Below, piece after piece: positions 26,801 through 38,500 of a DNA stretch of 64,000 nucleotides (position 1 is the first letter of the stretch; each line of letters begins with the position of its first letter). Under the pieces are notes generated by a model that ran no database searches, was not told the origin of the DNA, and worked only from the letters and a program-made list of their open reading frames with translations. The translations under genes were made by a program, and so were the position numbers. Origin of the DNA: Steromphala cineraria (Eukaryota; Mollusca; Gastropoda; Trochida; Trochidae). Location of the stretch: contig OU744724.1 of assembly GCA_916613615.1 (NCBI GenBank), forward strand, positions 24,724,171 to 24,788,170, given 5' to 3'.

Positions 26801-29800
26801 TTTAAGCAAACGCGAGACCTTTTTTTGCTTCAGAAATATATAAAAGTGTTTCGCAAAGCTTCTGGGAGCAGTTTTATGTATCACAACCCTATTAAAATTA
26901 CTTTGAAAATTGAAGTGACCATGAATTATCCCCCTTGTAAAAGGGCAATTTAATAAAAATTAAGCAAACGCGAGACTTTTTTTTGCTTCAGAAATATATA
27001 AAACTACTTCGCAAAGCTTCTGGGAACAATTTTATGTATCACAACCCTAAAAAAGTTACTTTGAAAATTGAAGTGACCTTGAAATTTGCCCCTTTAAAAT
27101 GAGCAAATAAATCAAATTTAAGCAAACGCGAGACCTTTTTTTGCTTCAGAAATATATAAAAGTGTTTCGCAAAGCTTCTGGGAGCAGTTTTATGTATCAC
27201 AACCCTATTAAAATTACTTTGAAAATTGAAGTGACCATGAATTATCCCCCTTGTAAAAGGGCAATTTAATAAAAATTAAGCAAACGCGAGACTTTTTTTT
27301 GCTTCAGAAATATATAAAACTACTTCGCAAAGCTTCTGGGATCAATTTTATGTATCACAACCCTAAAAAAGTTACTTTGAAAATTGTAGTGACCTTGAAA
27401 TTTGCCCCTTTAAAATGAGCAAATAAATCAAATTTAAGCAAACGCGAGACCTTTTTTTGCTTCAGAAATATATAAAAGTGTTTCGCAAAGCTTCTGGGAG
27501 CAGTTTTATGTATCACAACCCTATTAAAATTACTTTGAAAATTGAAGTGACCATGAATTATCCCCCTTGTAAAAGGGCAATTTAATAAAAATTAAGCAAA
27601 CGCGAGACTTTTTTTTGCTTCAGAAATATATAAAACTACTTCGCAAAGCTTCTGGGAACAATTTTATGTATCACAACCCTAAAAAAGTTACTTTGAAAAT
27701 TGAAGTGACCTTGAAATTTGCCCCTTTAAAATGAGCAAATAAATCAAATTTAAGCAAACGCGAGACCTTTTTTTGCTTCAGAAATATATAAAAGTGTTTC
27801 GCAAAGCTTCTGGGAGCAGTTTTATGTATCACAACCCTATTAAAATTACTTTGAAAATTGAAGTGACCATGAATTATCCCCCTTGTAAAAGGGCAATTTA
27901 ATAAAAATTAAGCAAACGCGAGACTTTTTTTTGCTTCAGAAATATATAAAACTACTTCGCAAAGCTTCTGGGAACAATTTTATGTATCACAACCCTAAAA
28001 AAGTTACTTTGAAAATTGAAGTGACCTTGAAATTTGCCCCTTTAAAATGAGCAAATAAATCAAATTTAAGCAAACGCGAGACCTTTTTTTGCTTCAGAAA
28101 TATATAAAAGTGTTTCGCAAAGCTTCTGGGAGCAGTTTTATGTATCACAACCCTATTAAAATTACTTTGAAAATTGAAGTGACCATGAATTATCCCCCTT
28201 GTAAAAGGGCAATTTAATAAAAAATTAAGCAAACGCGAGACTTTTTTTTGCTTCAGAAATATATAAAACTACTTCGCAAAGCTTCTGGGAACAATTTTAT
28301 GTATCACAACCCTAAAAAAGTTACTTTGAAAATTGAAGTGACCTTGAAATTTGCCCCTTTAAAATGAGCAAATAAATCAAATTTAAGCAAACGCGAGACC
28401 TGTTTTTTGCTTCAGAAATATATAAAAGTGTTTCGCAAAGCTTCTGGGAGCAGTTTTATGTATCACAACCCTATTAAAATTACTTTGAAAATTGAAGTGA
28501 CCATGAATTATCCCCCTTGTAAAAGGGCAATTTAATAAAAATTAAGCAAACGCGAGACTTTTTTTTGCTTCAGAAATATATAAAACTACTTCGCAAAGCT
28601 TCTGGGAACAATTTTATGTATCACAACCCTAAAAAAGTTACTTTGAAAATTGAAGTGACCTTGAAATTTGCCCCTTTAAAATGAGCAAATAAATCAAATT
28701 TAAGCAAACGCGAGACCTTTTTTTGCTTCAGAAATATATAAAAGTGTTTCGCAAAGCTTCTGGGAGCAGTTTTATGTATCACAACCCTATTAAAATTACT
28801 TTGAAAATTGAAGTGACCATGAATTATCCCCCTTGTAAAAGGGCAATTTAATAAAAATTAAGCAAACGCGAGACTTTTTTTTGCTTCAGAAATATATAAA
28901 ACTACTTCGCAAAGCTTCTGGGAACAATTTTATGTATCACAACCCTAAAATAGTTACTTTGAAAATTGAAGTGACCTTGAAATTTGCCCCTTTAAAATGA
29001 GCAAATAAATCAAATTTAAGCAAACGCGAGACCTTTTTTTGCTTCAGAAATATATAAAAGTGTTTCGCAAAGCTTCTGGGAGCAGTTTTATGTATCACAA
29101 CCCTATTAAAATTACTTTGAAAATTGAAGTGACCATGAATTATCCCCCTTGTAAAAGGGCAATTTATAAAAATTAAGCAAACGCGAGACTTTTTTTTGCT
29201 TCAGAAATATATAAAACTACTTCGCAAAGCTTCTGGGAACAATTTTATGTATCACAACCCTAAAAAAGTTACTTTGAAAATTGAAGTGACCTTGAAATTT
29301 GCCCCTTTAAAATGAGCAAATAAATCAAATTTAAGCAAACGCGAGACGTTTTTTTGCTTCAGAAATATATAAAAGTGTTTCGCAAAGCTTCTGGGAGCAG
29401 TTTTATGTATCACAACCCTATTAAAATTACTTTGAAAATTGAAGTGACCATGAATTATCCCCCTTGTAAAAGGGCAATTTAATAAAAATTAAGCAAACGC
29501 GAGACTTTTTTTTGCTTCAGAAATATATAAAACTACTTCGCAAAGCTTCTGGGAACAATTTTATGTATCACAACCCTAAAAAAGTTACTTTGAAAATTGA
29601 AGTGACCTTGAAATTTGCCCCTTTAAAATGAGCAAATAAATCAAATTTAAGCAAACGCGAGACCTTTTTTTGCTTCAGAAATATATAAAAGTGTTTCGCA
29701 AAGCTTCTGGGAGCAGTTTTATGTATCACAACCCTATTAAAATTACTTTGAAAATTGAAGTGACCATGAATTATCCCCCTTGTAAAAGGGCAATTTAATC

Positions 29801-29915
29801 AAAATTAAGCAAACGCGAGACTTTTTTTTGCTTCAGAAATATATAAAACTACTTCGCAAAGCTTCTGGGAACAATTTTATGTATCACAACCCTAAAAAAG
29901 TTACTTTGAAAATTG

Positions 29916-30115
29916 NNNNNNNNNNNNNNNNNNNNNNNNNNNNNNNNNNNNNNNNNNNNNNNNNNNNNNNNNNNNNNNNNNNNNNNNNNNNNNNNNNNNN
30001 NNNNNNNNNNNNNNNNNNNNNNNNNNNNNNNNNNNNNNNNNNNNNNNNNNNNNNNNNNNNNNNNNNNNNNNNNNNNNNNNNNNNNNNNNNNNNNNNNNNN
30101 NNNNNNNNNNNNNNN
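29916..30115. other. Assembly gap of exactly 200 N
   Basis: The run of N begins after aaaattg within a B monomer and ends before aatttaataagaatt within an A monomer. A round 200-base run is a scaffolding placeholder, not a measured distance. The repeat changes subfamily across it. The two sides are therefore separate contigs whose adjacency, order and orientation rest on linkage data, not on this sequence. The amount of missing satellite is unknown. Confidence 0.98.
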
Positions 30116-30354
30116 AATTTAATAAGAATTAAGCAAACGCGAGAGTTTTTTTTGGTTCAGAAATATATAAAACTTCTTCGCAAAGCTTCTGGGAACAATT
30201 TTATGTATCACAACCCTATTTAAATTACTTTGAAAATTGAAGTGACCATGAATTATCCCCCTTGTAAAAGGGCAATTTAATAAAAAATTAAGCAAACGCA
30301 AGACTTTTTTTTGCTTCAGAAATATATAAAACTACTTCGCAAAGCTTCTGGGAA
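30116..30354. repeat. A-A junction at the right edge of the gap
   Basis: The partial monomer at 30116-30195 is type A (aatttaataagaatt, gagag followed by a T run, ggttcag, aaaacttcttcgc). It is followed by another A starting at 30196 (ctatttaaatt, accatgaattatcc). The same unusual string of variants, also ending in an A-A junction, occurs at about 36757-36984. The contig end at the gap is therefore homologous to the region around 36.8 kb, which could have contributed to the assembly break. Confidence 0.85.
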
Positions 30355-32339
30355 CAATTTTATGTATCACAACCTTAAAAAAGTTACTTTGAAAATTGAG
30401 GTGACCTTGAAATTTGCCCCTTTAAAATGAGCAAATAAATCAAATTTAAGCAAACAAGAGACATTGTTTTGCTTCAGAAATATATAAAAGTGTTTCGCAA
30501 AGCTTCTGGGAACAATTTTATGTATCGCAACCCTATTTAAATTACTTTGAAAATTGAAGTGACCATGAATTATCCCCCTTGTAAAAGGGCAATTTAATAA
30601 AAATTAAGCAAACACGAGACTTTTTTTTGCTTCAGAAATATATAAAACTACATCGCAAAGCTTCTGGGAACAACTTTATGTATCACAAACTTAAAAAAGT
30701 TACTTTTAAAATTGAAGTGACCTTGAAATTTGCCCCTTTAAAATGAGCAAATAAATCAAATTTAAGCAAACGCGAGACCTTGTTTTGCTTCAGAAATATA
30801 TAAAAGTGTTTCGCAAAGCTTCTGGGAACAATTTTATGTATCACAACCTTAAAAAAGTTACTTTGAAAATTGAAGTGACCTTGAAATTTGCCCCTTTTAA
30901 ATGAGCAAATAAATCAAATTTAAGCAAACGCAAGACCTTTTTTTGCTTCAGAAATATATAAAAGTGTTTTGCAAAGCTTCTGGGAGCAATTTTATGTATC
31001 ACAACCCTATTTAAATTACTTTGAAAATTGAAGTGACCATGAATTATCCCCCTTGTAAAAGGGCAATTTAATAAAAAATTAAGCAAACACGAGACTTTTT
31101 TTTGCTTCAGAAATATATAAAACTACTTCGCAAAGCTTCTGGGAACAATTTTATGTATCACAACCTTAAAAAAGTTACTTTGAAAATTGAGGTGACCTTT
31201 AAATTTGCCCCTTTAAAATGAGCAAATAAATCAAATTTAAGCAAACGCGAGAGCTTGTTTTGCTTCAGAAATATATAAAAGTGTTTTGCAAAGCTTCTGG
31301 GAGCAATTTTATGTATCACAACCCTATTTAAATTACTTTGAAAATTGAAGTGACCATGAATTATCCCCCTTGTAAAAAGGCAATTTAATAAAAATTAAGC
31401 AAACGCGAGACTTTTTTTTGCTTCAGAAATATATAAAACTACTTCGCAAAGCTTCTGGGAACAATTTTATGTATCACAACCTTAAAAAAGTTACTTTGAA
31501 AATTGAAGTGACCTTGAAATTTGCCCCTTTAAAATGAGCAAATAAATCAAATTTAAGCAAACGCGAGACCTTTTTTTGCTTCAGAAATATATAAAAGTGT
31601 TTCGCAAAGCTTCTGGGAACAATTTTATGTATCACAACCTAATTTAAATTACTTTGAAAATTGAAGTGACCATGAATTATCCCCCTTGTAAAAGGGCAAT
31701 GTAATAAAAATTAAGCAAACGCGCGACTTTTTTTTGCTTCAGAAATATATAAAACTACTTCGCAAAGCTTCTGGGAACAATTTTATGTATCACAACCTTA
31801 AAAAAGTTACTTTGAAAATTGAGGTGACCTTGAAATTTGCCCCTTTAAAATGAGCAAATCAATCAAATTTAAGCAAACGCGAGACCTTGTTTTGCTTCAG
31901 AAATATATAAAAGTGTTTTGCAAAGCTTCTGGGAGCAATTTTATGTATCACAACCCTATTTAAATTACTTTGAAAATTGAAGTGACCATGAATTATCCCC
32001 CTTGTAAAAAGGCAATTTAATAAAAATTAAGCAAACGCGAGAGTTTTTTGGGTTCAGAAATATATAAAACTACTTCGCAAAGCTTCTGGGAACAATTTTA
32101 TGTATCACAACCTTAAAAAAGTTACTTTGAAAATTGAAGTGACCTTGAAATTTGCCCCTTTAAAATGAGCAAATAAATCAAATTTAAGCAAACGCGAGAC
32201 CTTTTTTTGCTTCAGAAATATATAAAAGTGTTTCGCAAAGCTTCTGGGAACAATTTTATGTATCACAACCTAATTTAAATTACTTTGAAAATTGAAGTGA
32301 CCATGAATTATCCCCCTTGTAAAAGGGCAATTTAATAAA

Positions 32340-33917
32340 AATTAAGCAAACGCGCGACTTTTTTTTGCTTCAGAAATATATAAAACTTTTTCGCAAAGCT
32401 TCTGGGAACAATTTTATGTATCACAACCTTAAAAAAGTTACTTTGAAAATTGAAGTGACCTTGAAATTTTCCCCTTTAAAATGAGCAAATAAATCATATT
32501 TAAGCAAACACGAGACCTTGTTTTGCTTCAGAAATATATAAAAGTGTTTTGCAAAGCTTCTGGGAGCAATTTTATGTATCACAACCCTATTTAAATTACT
32601 TTGAAAATTGAAGTGACCATGAAATATCCCCCTTGTAAAAGGGCAATTTAATAAAAATTAAGTAAACGCAAGCCTTTTTTTTGCTTCAGAAATATATAAA
32701 ACTACTTCGCAAAGCTTCTGGGAACAATTTTATGTATCACAACCTTAAAAAAGTTACTTTGAAAATTGAAGTGACCTTGAAATTTGCCCCTTTAAAATGA
32801 GCAAATAAATCAAATTTAAGCAAACGCGAGACCTGTTTTTGCTTCAGAAATATATAAAAGTGTTTCGCAAAGCTTCTGGGAACAATTTTATGTATCACAA
32901 CCTAATTTAAATTACTTTGAAAATTGAAGTGACCATGAATTATCCCCCTTGTAAAAGGGCAATTTGATAAAAATTAAGCAAACGCGCGACTTTTTTTGCT
33001 TCAGAAATATATAAAACTACTTCGCAAAGCTTCTGGGAACAATTTTATGTATCACAACCTTAAAAAAGTTACTTTGAAAATTGAGGTGACCTTGAAATTT
33101 GCCCCTTTAAAATGAGCAAATCAATCAAATTTAAGCAAACGCGAGACCTTGTTTTGCTTCAGAAATATATAAAAGTGTTTTGCAAAGCTTCTGGGAGCAA
33201 TTTTATGTATCACAACCCTATTTAAATTACTTTGAAAATTGAAGTGACCATGAATTATCCCCCTTGTAAAAAGGCAATTTAATAAAAATTAAGCAAACGC
33301 GAGAGTTTTTTTGGTTCTGAAATATATAAAACTACTTCGCAAAGCTTCTGGGAACAATTTTATGTATCACAACCTTAAAAAAGTTACTTTGAAAATTGAA
33401 GTGACCTTGAAATTTGCCCCTTTTAAATGAGCAAATAAATCAAATTTAAGCAAACGCGAGACCTTTTTTTGCTTCAGAAATATATAAAAGTGTTTCGCAA
33501 AGCTTCTGGGAACAATTTTATGTATCACAACCTAATTTAAATTACTTTGAAAATTGAAGTGACCATGAATTATCCCCCTTGTAAAAGGGCAATTTAATAA
33601 AAATTAAGCAAACGCGAGACTTTTTTTTGCTTCAGAAATATATAAAACTACTTCGCAAAGCTTCTGGGAACAATTTTATGTATCACAACCTTAAAAAAGT
33701 TACTTTGAAAATTGAAGTGACCTTGAAATTTGCCCCTTTAAAATGAGCAAATAAATCAAATTTAAGCAAACACGAGACCTTTTTTTGCTTCAGAAATATA
33801 TAAAAGTGTTTCGCAAAGCTTCTGGGAACAATTTTACATATCACAACCCTATTTAAATTACTTTGAAAATTGAAGTGACCATGAATTATCCCCCTTGTAA
33901 AAGGGCAATTTAGTAAA
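32340..33917. repeat. 1578-bp decamer higher-order repeat, copy 1
   Basis: Ten monomers make a unit that repeats directly at 33918-35495. Four markers have the same 1578-bp shift: taaaactttt (32381/33959), agtaaacgca followed by agcc (32661/34239), aatttgataa (32961/34539) and ttggttctga (33311/34889). The length is two bases short of ten times 158 because of short T runs. The same tandem pair is carried in duplicon X2, so the decamer doubling came before the 12.5-kb-spaced duplication or was copied with it. Confidence 0.85.
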
Positions 33918-35495
33918 AATTAAGCAAACGCGCGACTTTTTTTTGCTTCAGAAATATATAAAACTTTTTCGCAAAGCTTCTGGGAACAATTTTATGTATC
34001 ACAACCTTAAAAAAGTTACTTTGAAAATTGAAGTGACCTTGAAATTTTCCCCTTTAAAATGAGCAAATAAATCAAATTTAAGCAAACACGAGACCTTGTT
34101 TTGCTTCAGAAATATATAAAAGTGTTTTGCAAAGCTTCTGGGAGCAATTTTATGTATCACAACCCTATTTAAATTACTTTGAAAATTGAAGTGACCATGA
34201 AATATCCCCCTTGTAAAAGGGCAATTTAATAAAAATTAAGTAAACGCAAGCCTTTTTTTTGCTTCAGAAATATATAAAACTACTTCGCAAAGCTTCTGGG
34301 AACAATTTTATGTATCACAACCTTAAAAAAGTTACTTTGAAAATTGAAGTGACCTTGAAATTTGCCCCTTTAAAATGAGCAAATAAATCAAATTTAAGCA
34401 AACGCGAGACCTTTTTTTGCTTCAGAAATATATAAAAGTGTTTCGCAAAGCTTCTGGGAACAATTTTATGTATCACAACCTAATTTAAATTACTTTGAAA
34501 ATTGAAGTGACCATGAATTATCCCCCTTGTAAAAGGGCAATTTGATAAAAATTAAGCAAACGCGCGACTTTTTTTGCTTCAGAAATATATAAAACTACTT
34601 CGCAAAGCTTCTGGGAACAATTTTATGTATCACAACCTTAAAAAAGTTACTTTGAAAATTGAGGTGACCTTGAAATTTGCCCCTTTAAAATGAGCAAATC
34701 AATCAAATTTAAGCAAACGCGAGACCTTGTTTTGCTTCAGAAATATATCAAAGTGTTTTGCAAAGCTTCTGGGAGCAATTTTATGTATCACAACCCTATT
34801 TAAATTACTTTGAAAATTGAAGTGACCATGAATTATCCCCCTTGTAAAAAGGCAATTTAATAAAAATTAAGCAAACGCGAGAGTTTTTTTGGTTCTGAAA
34901 TATATAAAACTACTTCGCAAAGCTTCTGGGAACAATTTTATGTATCACAACCTTAAAAAAGTTACTTTGAAAATTGAAGTGACCTTGAAATTTGCCCCTT
35001 TAAAATGAGCAAATAAATCAAATTTAAGCAAACGCGAGACCTTTTTTTGCTTCAGAAATATATAAAAGTGTTTCGCAAAGCTTCTGGGGACAATTTTATG
35101 TATCACAACCTAATTTAAATTACTTTGAAAATTGAAGTGACCATGAATTATCCCCCTTGTAAAAGGGCAATTTAATAAAAATTAAGCAAACGCGAGACTT
35201 TTTTTTGCTTCAGAAATATATAAAACTACTTCGCAAAGCTTCTGGGAACAATTTTATGTATCACAACCTTAAAAAAGTTACTTTGAAAATTGAAGTGACC
35301 TTGAAATTTGCCCCTTTAAAATGAGCAAATAAATCAAATTTAAGCAAACACGAGACCTTTTTTTGCTTCAGAAATATATAAAAGTGTTTCGCAAAGCTTC
35401 TGGGAACAATTTTACGTATCACAACCCTATTTAAATTACTTTGAAAATTGAAGTGACCATGAATTATCCCCCTTGTAAAATGGCAATTTAATAAA
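33918..35495. repeat. 1578-bp decamer higher-order repeat, copy 2
   Basis: This is the second tandem copy of 32340-33917. It ends where taaaactttt would recur: at 35537 the sequence instead reads the ordinary aaaactacttcgc. Differences from copy 1 include aaatatatca at 34741, not seen in copy 1. The tttacatatc at 33833 (end of copy 1) corresponds to tttacgtatc at 35411. Confidence 0.83.
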
Positions 35496-35549
35496 AATTA
35501 AGCAAACGTGCGACTTTTTTTGGCTTCAGAAATATATAAAACTACTTCG

Positions 35550-38500
35550 CAAAGCTTCTGGGAACAATTTTATGTATCACAACCTTAAAAAAGTTACTTT
35601 GAAAATTGAAGTGACCTTGAAATTTGCCCCTTTAAAATGAGCAAATAAATCAAATTTAAGCAAACGCGAGACCTTTTTTTGCTTCAGAAATATATAAAAG
35701 TGTTTCGCAAAGCTTCTGGGAACAATTTTATGTATCACAACCTAATTTAAATTACTTTGAAAATTGAAGTGACCATGAATTATCCCCCTTGTAAAAGGGC
35801 AATTTAATAAAAATTAAGCAAACGCGCGACTTTTTTTCGCTTCAGAAATATATAAAACTACTTCGCAAAGCTTCTGGGAACAATTTTATGTATCACAACC
35901 TTAAAAAAGTTACTTTGAAAATTGAGGTGACCTTGAAATTTGCCCCTTTAAAATGAGCAAATCAATCAAATTTAAGCAAACGCGAGACCTTGTTTTGCTT
36001 CAGAAATATATAAAAGTGTTTTGCAAAGCTTCTGGGAGCAATTTTATGTATCACAACCCTATTTAAATTACTTTGAAAATTGAAGTGACCATGAAATATC
36101 CCCCTTGTAAAAGGGCAATTTAATAAAAATTAAGTAAACGCAAGACTTTTTTTTGCTTCAGAAATATATAAAACTACTTCGCAAAGCTTCTGGGAACAAT
36201 TTTATGTATCACAACCTTAAAAAAGTTACTTTGAAAATTGAAGTGACCTTGAAATTTGCCCCTTTAAAATGAGCAAATAAATCAAATTTAAGCAAACGCG
36301 AGACCTTTTTTTGCTTCAGAAATATATAAAAGTGTTTCGCAAAGCTTCTGGGAACAATTTTATGTATCACAACCTAATTTAAATTACTTTGAAAATTGAA
36401 GTGACCATGAATTATCCCCCTTGTAAAAGGGCAATTTAATAAAAATTAAGCAAACGCGCGACTTTTTTTGCTTCAGAAATATATAAAACTACTTCGCAAA
36501 GCTTCTGGGAACAATTTTATGTATCACAACCTTAAAAAAGTTACTTTGAAAATTGAGGTGACCTTGAAATTTGCCCCTTTAAAATGAGCAAATCAATCAA
36601 ATTTAAGCAAACGCGAGACCTTGTTTTGCTTCAGAAATATATAAAAGTGTTTTGCAAAGCTTCTGGGAGCAATTTTATGTATCACAACCCTATTTAAATT
36701 ACTTTGAAAATTGAAGTGACCATGAATTATCCCCCTTGTAAAAAGGCAATTTAATAAGAATTAAGCAAACGCGAGAGTTTTTTTGGTTCAGAAATATATA
36801 AAACTTCTTCGCAAAGCTTCTGGGAACAATTTTATGTATCGCAACCCTATTTAAATTACTTTGAAAATTGAAGTGACCATGAATTATCCCCCTTGTAAAA
36901 GGGCAATTTAATAAAAATTAAGCAAACACGAGACTTTTTTTTGGCTTCAGAAATATATAAAACTACTTCGCAAAGCTTCTGGGAACAATTTTATGTATCA
37001 CAACCTTAAAAAAGTTACTTTGAAAATTGAAGTGACCTTGAAATTTTCCCCTTTAAAATGAGCAAATAAATCAAATTTAAGCAAACAAGAGACCATTATT
37101 TGCTTCAGAAATATATAAAAGTGTTTCGCAAAGCTTCTGGGAACAATTTTATGTATCACAACCCTATTTAAATTACTTTGAAAATTGAAGTGACCATGAA
37201 TTATCCCCCTTGTAAAAGGGCAATTTAATAAAAATTAAGCAAACGCGAGACTTTTTTTTGCTTCAGAAATATATAAAACTACTTCGCAAAGCTTCTGGGA
37301 ACAATTTTATGTATCACAACCTTAAAAAAGTTACTTTGAAAATTGAAGTGACCTTGAAATTTGCCCCTTTAAAATGAGCAAATAAATCAAATTTAAGCAA
37401 ACGCGAAACCTTTATTTGTTTCAGAAATATATAAAAGTGTTTTGCAAAGCTTCTGGGAGCAATTTTATGTATCACAACCCTAATTAAATTACTTTGAAAA
37501 TTGAAGTGACCATGAATTATCCCCCTTGTAAAAGGGCAATTTAATAAAAATTAAGCAAACGCGAGACTTTTTTTTTGCTTCAGAAAGATATAAAACTACT
37601 TCGCAAAGCTTCTGGGAACAATTTTATGTATCACAACCTTAAAAAAGTTACTTTGAAAATTGAAGTGACCTTGAAATTTGCCCCTTTAAAATGAGCAAAT
37701 AAATCAAATTTAAGCAAACGCGAGACCTGTTTTTGCTTCAGAAATATATAAAAGTGTTTCACAAAGCTTCTGGGAGCAATTTTATGTATCACAACCCTAT
37801 TTTAATTACTTTGAAAATTGATGTGACCATGAATTATCCCCCTTGTAAAAGGGCAATTTAATAAAAATTAAGCAAACGCGAGACTTTTTTTTGCTTCAGA
37901 AATATATAAAACTACTTCGCATGGCTTCTGGGGACAATTTTATGTATCACAACCTTAAAAAAGTTACTTTGAAAATTGAAGTGACCTTGAAATTTGCCCC
38001 TTTAAAATGAGCAAATAAATCAAATTTAAGCAAACACGAGACCTTTTTTTGCTTCAGAAATATATAAAAGTGTTTCGCAAAGCTTCTGGGAACAATTTTA
38101 TGTATCACAACCCTATTAAAATTACTTTGAACATTGAAGTGACCATGAATTATCCCCCTTGTAAAAGGGCAATTTAATAAAAATTAAGCAAACGCAAGAC
38201 TTTTTTTTGCTTCAGAAAGATATAAAACTACTTCGCAAAGCTTCTGGGAACAATTTTATGTATCACAACCTTAAAAAAGTTACTTTGAAAATTGAAGCGA
38301 CCTTGAAATTTGCCCCTTTAAATGAGCAAATAAATCAAATTTAAGCAAACGCGAGACCTTTCTTTGCTTCAGAAATATATAAAAGTGTTTTGCAAAGCTT
38401 CTGGGAGCAATTTTATGTATCACAACCCTATTTAAATTACTTTGAAATTTGAAGTGACCATGAATTATCCCCCTTGTAAAAGGGCAATTTAATAAAAATT

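Larger units (their letters stand above)
1..29915. repeat. Homogeneous 316-bp dimeric satellite array (left subfamily)
   Basis: About 189 monomers of 158 bp alternate as A-B. Starts of A monomers at 1, 317, 633 and 949 give an exact 316-bp period, which persists to the gap with only single-base slips and two register changes. Diagnostic bases are gagcagtttt at the A head, ctattaaaatt in A, and ccctaaaaaagtt in B. Neighbouring dimers usually differ at zero to a few bases. Private variants recur at multiples of the dimer: gggcaattaaat at about 1024 and 4184 (3160 bp, ten dimers), an inserted T in aaattcaaat at 3401 and 5297 (1896 bp, six dimers), actaattcgc at 451 and 1715 (1264 bp, four dimers). 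The dimer is therefore the unit of amplification. No gene, RNA gene or unique spacer was seen. Centromeric or heterochromatic function is inferred, not shown. Confidence 0.97.
31870..35600. repeat. Duplicon X, first copy
   Basis: This block recurs about 12.5 kb downstream (44350-48050). At least six private markers keep a constant 12469-bp shift: gagttttttggg (32041/44510), aaatcatatt (32491/44960), gaggtga (33083/45552), tttacatatc (33833/46302), aaatatatca (34741/47210) and tttacgtatc (35411/47880). The shift is 12480 to the left of an 11-bp deletion in the second copy at about 44443. The left breakpoint lies near 31870, where the preceding gaggtgacc and caaatcaatc of this copy are replaced by gaagtgacc and aaataaatc in the other. 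Homology runs on into the start of duplicon Y. Confidence 0.88.

Noticed and set aside
1..29915. CRISPR array
   Set aside because: The regular spacing is that of a head-to-tail satellite. There are no unique spacers between short repeats, and no cas genes are present.
29828..30223. Plus-strand open frames running through the N stretch
   Set aside because: Most of the frame is unknown bases, and the ends are satellite. There is no coding evidence.
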